A stretch of 7,916 nt of DNA from Labilithrix luteola (GTDB taxonomy: Bacteria > Myxococcota_A > Polyangia > Polyangiales > Polyangiaceae): positions 1-7,916 of the forward strand of contig JAMFST010000240.1 in NCBI GenBank assembly GCA_026225435.1, read 5' to 3'. Below, piece after piece: positions 1-5,532 of this stretch. The position numbers were made by a program, and so were the translations under genes. The notes below the pieces were generated by a model. It was not told the DNA's origin, ran no database searches, and saw only the letters and a list, made by a program, of their open reading frames with translations. How positions within the stretch are numbered: the stretch's first letter is position 1; each line of letters opens with the position of its first letter.

Positions 1-2
1 CC

Positions 3-323
3 GGCTACACGCACTACGAAACCTCGGCCTACGCCCGGCCCGGGCGCATGAGCCGCCACAACACCAACTACTGGCGCTTCGGCGACTACCTCGGCATCGG
101 CGCCGGCGCCCACGGCAAGCTCTCTTTCGCCCACCGCGTGCTGCGCACCACCAAATTGAAAAATCCCGCCGGCTACATGGCCGGCTGCGAAGCCGACGCC
201 CCGCTGGCCGAAGAGCGCGAAGTCGGCGTCAAGGAGTTGCCCTTCGAATTCATGCTCAACGCCCTGCGCCTGACCGCCGGCTTCGAGACTTCCCTGTTCA
301 CCGAGCGCACCGGCCTGTCGATC
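3..323 (+). pseudogene. hemW: HemW (radical-SAM heme chaperone family) C-terminal fragment, truncated at both ends
   Basis: Reading frame 3 opens at the left edge with YETSAYARPG (15-44), then NYWRFGDYLGIGAGAHGK (66-119), RTT-K (141-158), and PFEFMLNALRL followed by LFTERTGL (240-317). These match the conserved part of HemW that follows the radical-SAM barrel; the E. coli protein has YETSAYAKPG, NYWRFGDYIGIG and a KPFEF stretch at the same places. The CX3CX2C iron-sulfur motif would lie upstream, outside the window. The match ends at about GLSI (312-323); roughly the last 60 residues of the family, including the end of the winged-helix-like tail, are absent and replaced by PP2C. Codons differ from the rest of the window: all 12 Ala are GCC and 5 of 9 Glu are GAA. 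The closest look is beta- or gammaproteobacterial, by memory of the family only. It could be an intact gene in its true source genome, cut by a chimeric join. Confidence 0.88.
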
Positions 324-1106
324 GATCAGGGCATGCGCCGCGATCACAACGAGGACGCCGCCGCCTTCGCCGAGGGGGTCGTCGGCAGCGGGCGCCTGTG
401 GGCGACGCTGGTCGTGTGCGACGGCGTCTCGGCGTCGACCCACGCGGACGAGGCGTCGCGCATCGCCGCCAAGACCACCTCCGACGCGCTCGCCCACTTC
501 GTCACCAGCGGGGACGTGGGCTTCGAGTCGTCGCAGAACGGAATGGCGCAGGCCATCCGCGCCGCGCACGTGAACATCTGCGCCTTCGCCGCCAAGTACT
601 CGGCCGACGAGCCGCCCGGCACCACCATCGTCGCGGCGCTGGTGCACGGTCCGCGTCTCACCGTCGGCTGGGTGGGCGACAGCCGCGCCTACTGGGTGGC
701 CGCTGATGGCGGCACGTCCGAGCTGCTCACGCACGATCACTCGTGGGTGAACGAGACGGTCGATCGCGGAGAGATGACCGAGGCGGAGGCGCTGCAGCAG
801 CCGCTGGCCCACGCGCTCACCCGTTGCCTCGGCCCGCTGGAGTCGCGCGGTGGCCCCATCATGGTGACCCCGGACGTCATCACCCGCGTCGTACGCGGCA
901 GCGGGCACATCGTCCTCTGCTCCGACGGGCTGTGGAACTACTACCCGAGCGCGGCCGACGTGGCCTCGCTGGTGCGCGCCGCCGAGTCGCTCGGCGAGCG
1001 CAGCCCCAACGCCATCGCCCGCTACCTCCTGAACCACGCGCTCGCTGCAGGGGGGCAGGACAACGTGACGGTGATGGTGTACGCCCACGACGCCCGGGAG
1101 GCGTGA
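3..1106 (+). CDS. PP2C-type Ser/Thr protein phosphatase, 5' end fused in frame to a HemW remnant
   Basis: The enzyme removes phosphate from Ser/Thr in cytoplasmic proteins using two metal ions. The catalytic domain runs from about 324 to the stop at 1104-1106 (about 260 residues, near full length for a bacterial PP2C). Motifs in order are RDHNED (339-356), DGVSAS (420-437, where many relatives have DGMGG), GTT (618-626), GDSRAYW (675-695), SDGLW (921-935) and GGQDN (1050-1064). The metal-binding aspartates are therefore all present. No transmembrane segment is seen. The reading frame is open to the left edge, but codons before about 320 encode HemW, not phosphatase. The native phosphatase start and probably a few N-terminal residues are therefore missing. 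ATG 48 lies inside the HemW part and is not a believable start. The gene heads a chain of overlapping genes (VWA, FHA, membrane protein, coiled coil), so it is the likely eraser of a kinase signalling module. The domain call is firm; the 5' end is not trustworthy. Confidence 0.9.
   Translation, partial: GYTHYETSAYARPGRMSRHNTNYWRFGDYLGIGAGAHGKLSFAHRVLRTTKLKNPAGYMAGCEADAPLAEEREVGVKELPFEFMLNALRLTAGFETSLFTERTGLSIDQGMRRDHNEDAAAFAEGVVGSGRLWATLVVCDGVSASTHADEASRIAAKTTSDALAHFVTSGDVGFESSQNGMAQAIRAAHVNICAFAAKYSADEPPGTTIVAALVHGPRLTVGWVGDSRAYWVAADGGTSELLTHDHSWVNETVDRGEMTEAEALQQPLAHALTRCLGPLESRGGPIMVTPDVITRVVRGSGHIVLCSDGLWNYYPSAADVASLVRAAESLGERSPNAIARYLLNHALAAGGQDNVTVMVYAHDAREA
320..327. other. Chimeric junction between HemW and PP2C sequence at tandem GATCGATC
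   Basis: HemW similarity ends and PP2C similarity begins within a few codons of this point. The eight bases GATCGATC contain two overlapping-frame GATC sites plus ClaI-like ATCGAT and PvuI-like CGATCG. The last HemW-like residues are GLSI(D) and the first PP2C-like residues are DQGMRRDHNED, so the GAT codon could belong to either parent. This is a microhomology of at least three bases. A GATC at the join fits ligation of Sau3AI/MboI-type fragments in a cloned library, but a short-overlap assembly error or a natural recombination would look the same here. Confidence 0.7.
1096..1101 (+). promoter_or_regulatory. Shine-Dalgarno GGGAGG that favours the ATG start of the VWA gene
   Basis: GGGAGG lies inside the last codons of the phosphatase gene. 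It is 10 bases upstream of ATG 1112 but only 1 base upstream of GTG 1103, which overlaps the phosphatase stop. This spacing favours ATG 1112, although stop-restart coupling at GTG 1103 cannot be excluded. Confidence 0.5.
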
Positions 1107-1111
1107 GCGCG

Positions 1112-2422
1112 ATGGTGTTCCGGGTCGAGGCGTACCAGAACCGCTTCCTCTCGCCGGGACAGCGTCGGGTCGACGCCATCCTCGGGATCACCGCTCTCGA
1201 GGACGTCGGCGCGCGTCTGCCCCCCGACGCCACCGAACGTAACGAGCTGGTCGTCGGCTTCATCGTCGACAAGTCCGGCTCGATGAACGGCGCGCGCCTC
1301 GATGCGGCCAAGGACGCGGTGGTGCAAGCGCTGCGCATCCTCGACGAGCGCGCCTCGTTCTTCGTCGTCGCCTTCGACGGCGCGGCCCAGGTGGTGGTCC
1401 CGCCGACCCGCGCGACCGAGGCGGCGCGTGCCCAGGCGGCCGAGGCCATCCGGGTCCTCTTCGCCGGCGGCGGCACCGCCATGTCGAGCGCGCTCTCGCA
1501 GGCGCGCCTCCTCTTCGCCGCCTTCCCCGACGCCATCCGCTACGCCGTCTTCCTCACCGACGGGAAGAACGAGTCGGAGCCGCGCGGATCGGTCGCCGCG
1601 GAGCTCACCCGCGATCTCGGCCTCTTCGAGTGCGACTGCTGGGGCGTCGGCACCGACTGGAAGGTGGGCGAGGTGCAGGAGATCGCCCGCGCGTTGCTCG
1701 GTCGCGCGCAGATCGTCCCCGAGGCGGCCGGCATCGCTGCCGCCTTCGAAGGGGCGCTCCTGCGCGCGCGCGCCAAGACGCTGAAGGACGTGCGCCTGCG
1801 CCTGTGGACACCGCTCGGCGCGGAGCTGGCCTTCGTGAAGATGGTGAACCCCACGCTCGATGATCTCACGTCTCGCACCGAGGTGAAGGGGCCGCAGCTG
1901 CGCGAGATCTTCACCGGCGCGTGGGGCGCAGGCGAGACGCGTGACTTCCACCTCGCGGTCGACGTCGACGTGAAGGCGGCGCGGGCGGCGGGCGACGAGA
2001 TGCTGGTCGTGCGCCCCTCGATGGTCTTCTCCACCTGGGCCGACACCGCCTGGCACGAGCAGGAGGAGCGCTCGCCCGAGGGGCGGGTGTTCGCCTCGTG
2101 GACGGCCGACGAGGTGCTCTCCTCGCGAATCGATCGGCAGGTGGCGCACTACACGGGGCAGGGGGAGCTGGCGGCGGCGATCCAGACGGGGCTCGAGCTG
2201 CGCGAACGCGGCGACGTGGCGCAGGCGACGCAGCACCTCGGTCGCGCGGTGCAGCTGGCGCACGGCTCCGGCGCGGCGGAGACGTCGAAGCGGCTGGCGC
2301 AGGTGGTCGAGGTGCTCGACGCCGCCAACGGCACGGTGCGACTCAAGAAGCAGGTGGCCAAGGCGGCGGCGATGGAGCTCGAGCTCGAGTCGACGACCAC
2401 CAAGAGGTCGCGGCGGCGGTGA
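1112..2422 (+). CDS. VWA (von Willebrand factor A) domain protein of a PP2C-VWA-FHA signalling module
   Basis: This is a soluble, probably cytoplasmic, 436-residue protein with no signal peptide or membrane helix. A short conserved N-terminal part (EAYQNRFLSPG, residues 6-16) is followed by a VWA domain at about residues 44-215. It has a complete MIDAS metal site: DKSGS (D53, S55, S57), T122 in GGGTAMSS, and D150 in LTDG. Residues 220-330 form a beta-rich region, then a helical region 337-405 contains HYTGQGELAAAIQ. The tail runs through GTVRLKK to a Thr-rich, strongly basic end (TTTKRSRRR). VWA domains with an intact MIDAS bind partner proteins through a metal ion, so a scaffold or regulatory role is likely; no catalytic activity is expected. 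The start is set by GGGAGG 10 bases upstream; GTG 1103 would add three residues and overlap the PP2C stop as GTGA. It lies between the phosphatase and FHA genes with no gap. Related proteins with this N-terminus and GTVRLK tail accompany PP2C and FHA genes in actinobacteria (recalled, not searched). Confidence 0.92.
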   Translation: MVFRVEAYQNRFLSPGQRRVDAILGITALEDVGARLPPDATERNELVVGFIVDKSGSMNGARLDAAKDAVVQALRILDERASFFVVAFDGAAQVVVPPTRATEAARAQAAEAIRVLFAGGGTAMSSALSQARLLFAAFPDAIRYAVFLTDGKNESEPRGSVAAELTRDLGLFECDCWGVGTDWKVGEVQEIARALLGRAQIVPEAAGIAAAFEGALLRARAKTLKDVRLRLWTPLGAELAFVKMVNPTLDDLTSRTEVKGPQLREIFTGAWGAGETRDFHLAVDVDVKAARAAGDEMLVVRPSMVFSTWADTAWHEQEERSPEGRVFASWTADEVLSSRIDRQVAHYTGQGELAAAIQTGLELRERGDVAQATQHLGRAVQLAHGSGAAETSKRLAQVVEVLDAANGTVRLKKQVAKAAAMELELESTTTKRSRRR

Positions 2423-3006
2423 CGATGGACCGCAACGTCTGCCGCGCAGGACACCGCTCGACGGAGGCGGACTATTGCTCGGTGTGCGGCACGGCGATGA
2501 GCCCCGCTGCGCCCGAGAGCCGCAGCGTGGACGCGGTCTGCCCCGAGTGCGGAGAGCCGCGCCCGTCGCCCACGGCCGGCGCGCGCTTCTGCGAGGTATG
2601 TCGCTTCGACTTCGGCGTCGACCCGGCTGGCGGACCGCGGACCTCCGGCTGGGAGCTGAGCGTGGAGACCGATCCGGCGCTCGACGACGAGCGCGACTCC
2701 GCCACGCCCGCCCAGCCGAGCGCGCGCACCGTGCCGTTCGACCGCCCCGAGCTGCTCGTCGGCCGGCGCGACGAGCAGCGCGACATCCACCCGGAGCTCC
2801 CGCTCGACGATCCCGGAGCTTCGCGCCGTCACCTGAAGCTGCTCCGCCCGCCGGGCGGCGAGATCTTGCTCCACGATCTCGCCTCCACCAACGGCACCTG
2901 GGTGAACGGCGAGCGGGTGGCGCCCGGGACGCGGCGCGCCTTGCGGGACGGTGACCAGGTGACCCTCGGTCGCTGGACGCGCCTCGTCCTGCGAGCCGTC
3001 CGGTGA
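2419..3006 (+). CDS. FHA-domain protein with an N-terminal double zinc ribbon (phosphothreonine reader)
   Basis: This is a 195-residue cytoplasmic protein. The N-terminal 61 residues hold two zinc-ribbon half-site pairs: C8-x3-H12 with C20-x2-C23, and C41-x2-C44 with C58-x2-C61. A flexible acidic/Pro-rich linker (about 75-105) follows, then a forkhead-associated domain at about 108-195. The FHA phosphate-binding residues are all present: GR (115-116), SRRH (135-138), NGT (158-160) and NG (163-164). FHA domains bind phosphothreonine peptides, so this is the likely reader of the kinase opposed by the upstream PP2C. It resembles GarA-type single-FHA regulators in size of the FHA part. However, the linker has no obvious GarA-like Thr-Thr phosphosite; SATP and ARTV are the only candidate threonines near the FHA domain. 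GTG 2419 overlaps the VWA stop (GTGA) with a weak AGAGG 11 bases upstream; ATG 2425 is an alternative that removes two residues. Confidence 0.92.
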   Translation: MTMDRNVCRAGHRSTEADYCSVCGTAMSPAAPESRSVDAVCPECGEPRPSPTAGARFCEVCRFDFGVDPAGGPRTSGWELSVETDPALDDERDSATPAQPSARTVPFDRPELLVGRRDEQRDIHPELPLDDPGASRRHLKLLRPPGGEILLHDLASTNGTWVNGERVAPGTRRALRDGDQVTLGRWTRLVLRAVR

Positions 3007-4283
3007 CGAGCACGCGCCTCTCCACGCCGCAGCGTATCCGCGTCTTCGCCGTGGTGGTGGTGGTCCTGTCGGCGGCGTTCTTCGCCCACACGTTCGCCAC
3101 GCTGGCGCACCTGCGCGAGACCGTGCGTCTCCTGCGCGACGAGACGGCGCCGAACATCGTCGCGGCCGACGCCATGCGCGCCGATCTCGCCGAGCTCGAC
3201 GCCCTCGCCGCCGTGGAGCTGGCCGGCTCGCCCGATCAACGGCACGCCGCGCACGAGGCGCTGGAGGCGCGGCGTCACCAGCTGGTCGCGCGGTTGGTCG
3301 GCGCCACCGAGAACGACAGTTTTCCCGACGAGGAGCGGCCGCTTCTCCTCGCGCTCGACGAGGACGTGGGGCGCTTCTTCGAGACCATGGGGGACGCGCG
3401 CGCGCGTCTCGAGGCGGGGAGCTCCGCCGGATCGCTGGCCGCCTATCATGCCGCCCACGAGCTGATGGAGGCGAACCTGAACGTGGCCGCCGAGCTCGAT
3501 CGGGTCAACCGGGCGCACCTCGATCAAGCGTACGCCGCGGAGAAGAGCCTCGAGGAGAGCGGCCGCTTGACCCTGGCCTTCTTCGGTCTCGCGGTGCTCG
3601 TGGTGCTGGTGACCTTCCAGGTCTTTCTCTTCCGGCGAACGCGGCGCATCTTCAACCCGATGCTCGTGACCGGGACCTTGCTGGTGGCAGCGACGGTGCA
3701 CTTCGGGGGGGACGCGCTCGAGGGGGCACAGCGCTCCCTGCGCGCTGCCAAGGAGGACGCCTTCGACTCGCTGCACCTGGCCTGGCAAGCGCGGGCGGCG
3801 GCCTACGGCGCGCGCGGCGACGAGGCGCGCTTCCTCCTCGACCCGAGCAGCGCCGCCGCCTTCCAGCAGGCCTTCGACGCCCGCGTCCGCGAGCTCACCG
3901 ACGTCGATGGGCTGCTCGAGCGAGAGGTCGCGCGGGCGAGCTTCCCCGGCGAGAAGATCTCCGCCTCCGCCGCCCGCCGCGATCTGGACGCCTTCCTCGC
4001 CGTCGACCGCCGGCTGCGCGCGCTCGACGCCGATGGCCAGCACGAGGGGGCGCTCGATCTCGCGGTTGGACACCCTCCCGACGGAGCGCTCGCGACCTTC
4101 GCTCGCTTCGACCAGGCGCTCGGCGACACGCTCGAGATCCTCCAGCGCGCCTTCGTGGCGCAGACCCTCGAGTGCGACGAGACGCTCCGGCGCTTGTCCC
4201 TCGCCGTGCCGCTGCTCGGCCTCCTGGTGATCGCCGGCGCGCTCGCCGGGGTGCAGGCGCGCTTGAAGGAGTACGCCTCGTGA
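3003..4283 (+). CDS. Four-TM membrane protein with two extracytoplasmic helical domains (GlnX-like sensor candidate)
   Basis: This is a 426-residue inner-membrane protein. Predicted helices by eye are TM1 at 13-34, TM2 at 189-210, TM3 at 219-237 (weaker, with His and Gly near its end) and TM4 at 397-416. Positive residues lie before TM1 and in the RRTRR loop after TM2, which puts both ends and the short central loop inside. Two large helical domains (about 35-188 and 238-396) lie outside. The arrangement looks like a duplicated TM-helical bundle-TM unit, each resembling chemoreceptor four-helix-bundle sensors. There is no HAMP, kinase or methyl-accepting domain. The topology and the PP2C/VWA/FHA company match actinobacterial GlnX, which passes an amino-acid signal from the lipoprotein GlnH to kinase PknG. 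That assignment is inferred from layout, not sequence alignment. The start GTG 3003 overlaps the FHA stop by four bases and lacks a clear ribosome binding site, so translation probably depends on the upstream gene. Confidence 0.88.
   Translation: MTSTRLSTPQRIRVFAVVVVVLSAAFFAHTFATLAHLRETVRLLRDETAPNIVAADAMRADLAELDALAAVELAGSPDQRHAAHEALEARRHQLVARLVGATENDSFPDEERPLLLALDEDVGRFFETMGDARARLEAGSSAGSLAAYHAAHELMEANLNVAAELDRVNRAHLDQAYAAEKSLEESGRLTLAFFGLAVLVVLVTFQVFLFRRTRRIFNPMLVTGTLLVAATVHFGGDALEGAQRSLRAAKEDAFDSLHLAWQARAAAYGARGDEARFLLDPSSAAAFQQAFDARVRELTDVDGLLEREVARASFPGEKISASAARRDLDAFLAVDRRLRALDADGQHEGALDLAVGHPPDGALATFARFDQALGDTLEILQRAFVAQTLECDETLRRLSLAVPLLGLLVIAGALAGVQARLKEYAS
4266..4271 (+). promoter_or_regulatory. 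Strong Shine-Dalgarno AAGGAG for the coiled-coil gene
   Basis: AAGGAG sits in the last codons of the membrane-protein gene, 8 bases before GTG 4280. It fixes that GTG as the start and is the strongest ribosome binding site in the operon, so this protein may be made in more than coupled amounts. Confidence 0.75.
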
Positions 4284-5461
4284 GCAGCTCCGGCGCGGTG
4301 GCGGAGCTGGACCGGCTGCTGGTCGAGTGGGACCGGCGGATCGAGCGGATGGACGAGAACCTCTTCGCCCTCGAGGAGGAGCCGACCTACCGCACGATGA
4401 TCGATCCTCCCACGCGCGCCCGGCTGAGCGGCGAGACGCGCGAGGTGATCGAGCGCGCCGCGGAGACGCTGGCGGAGCTGTTCGTCGATCGCGATCGCCT
4501 GCGCCGGGTGGTCGAGGAGGCCCGCGAGCTGCGGACGGAGATCGGCTTCTTCGGTGACGACGCCAAGGTCGAGGCCATCCGCCAGCTGCTCTACGGCGCG
4601 TCGATCGTCATCGACCGCCGCGCGACGACGCTGGGCGCGCGCACCTTGCTCGGACCCCGCGCGGTGGAGGACACCGTCACGCCGAGCGCGCTGGTGACGC
4701 GCATGGCGAGCGGCTTCGAGAAGGCGCGCCGCGACATCGCCGAGATGGGCGCGGCCTGGCACGAGGTGGAGATGGAGCTCGCCGATCTGGAGCAGCAGGC
4801 CAGAGGCCTGGTCGATGACGCCTCGCCGGACGTCGGCGACCTTCGCGCCGAGGTGGCCCGGCTTCGGAGCGAGCTGGTGACCGATCCACTCGGTGCCCGG
4901 GCGCGGGTGCGCGCGGCGGCGTCGCGTCTGCGGGACCTGCGTGCCCAGCTGGACGACGACGTGGCGCGGGGCGACCGCGTGCGGGCGCGGCTGACGCAGA
5001 GCAGCGAGCGGCTCCAGCTCCTGCGCAGCACGCTCGCAGGGGCGTCGCCTCCGCTGCCATCGCCAGCGGCGACGCTCGACGACCTCACGGTGTGGCGGGA
5101 GCGGCTCGAGGTCACCGTGCGTGAAGGTCGCCTGCAGCCAGCCGCCATCGGTCTCGAGCGCTGGCACGCTGCGCTCGATCTCGAGCTCGCCAGGGTCCTC
5201 CGCGTGATCGAGGAGGCGAAGGCGGACGTCGCCCGCTGCGACGAGCTGCGCGGTCGGCTGTCGGCCCGTCGCGCGCAGGCATCCGCGCTCCTCGCGCGCT
5301 CGTCGTCCCCCGCCGCCGTCGTGGCGGCGACCAAGGAGCAGCTCGACGAGCTGGCGCGCGTCGCCGCTGCCTTCCTCGCGGAGACCCCGGTGCCGCTCGA
5401 CCGCCTCGAGGAGTCGGTTGCCGCCTACGAGCGCGCCGTGACGACGCTGACCCGCGGCTGA
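4280..5461 (+). CDS. Soluble coiled-coil protein of unknown function, last gene of the signalling operon
   Basis: This is a 393-residue, almost entirely helical and highly charged protein (rich in Arg, Glu, Ala, Leu) with no signal peptide, membrane segment or recognisable enzyme motif. Heptad-like stretches are seen at about 8-32, 52-88, 145-177, 184-252, 266-285 and 294-335. They are broken by a Pro/Ser-rich hinge (254-264, PPLPSP) and a turn region near 90-135. I do not recognise a named family. The GTG start overlaps the membrane-protein stop by four bases (GTGA) and has AAGGAG 8 bases upstream, so co-expression with the sensor-like protein is clear. A cytoplasmic adaptor linking the membrane protein to the FHA/VWA components is a reasonable guess. 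It would also fit a simple structural partner; the sequence does not decide between them. No gene follows on this strand. Confidence 0.85.
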   Translation: MSSSGAVAELDRLLVEWDRRIERMDENLFALEEEPTYRTMIDPPTRARLSGETREVIERAAETLAELFVDRDRLRRVVEEARELRTEIGFFGDDAKVEAIRQLLYGASIVIDRRATTLGARTLLGPRAVEDTVTPSALVTRMASGFEKARRDIAEMGAAWHEVEMELADLEQQARGLVDDASPDVGDLRAEVARLRSELVTDPLGARARVRAAASRLRDLRAQLDDDVARGDRVRARLTQSSERLQLLRSTLAGASPPLPSPAATLDDLTVWRERLEVTVREGRLQPAAIGLERWHAALDLELARVLRVIEEAKADVARCDELRGRLSARRAQASALLARSSSPAAVVAATKEQLDELARVAAAFLAETPVPLDRLEESVAAYERAVTTLTRG

Positions 5462-5489
5462 TCCCGTTCAGAGCAGCTCGGCGGAGGTC

Positions 5490-5512
5490 AGCGAGACGTC
5501 CCGTCTCATGCT
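5490..5512. terminator. Hairpin in the convergent gap, possible bidirectional terminator
   Basis: The stem GAGACG (5493-5498) pairs with CGTCTC (5502-5507) around a TCC loop. It can be extended by AGC (5490-5492) pairing with GCT (5510-5512) if the AT at 5508-5509 bulges. It lies 28 bases after the coiled-coil stop and 20 bases after the helicase stop on the other strand. Neither strand has a T run after the stem, so it is not a classical intrinsic terminator; it may protect 3' ends or assist Rho. The rest of the 71-base gap shows nothing else. Confidence 0.35.
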
Positions 5513-5532
5513 CAGCCGGCGTCCGCCGCGGC

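Noticed and set aside
48..92. ATG 48 as the true start of a 352-residue protein
   Set aside because: HemW similarity (YETSAYARPG) continues upstream of it in the same frame to the window edge, so it is an internal methionine.
743..1111. N-terminal extension of the VWA protein back to 743
   Set aside because: This part is a frame-shifted reading of the phosphatase gene, rich in Arg/Gly with no domain; VWA-family sequence begins at about 1112.
2374..2391. GAGCTC/CTCGAG palindromes as an operator or repeat
   Set aside because: They encode the Glu-Leu repeats of the VWA tail in frame and have no second copy at a promoter.
1022..5167. Long open frames on the minus strand opposite the operon (for example 1022-3175, 2829-4073, 3803-5167)
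   Set aside because: They are Arg/Ala/Gly-rich translations antisense to genes with clear domains, as expected in DNA with very high third-position GC.
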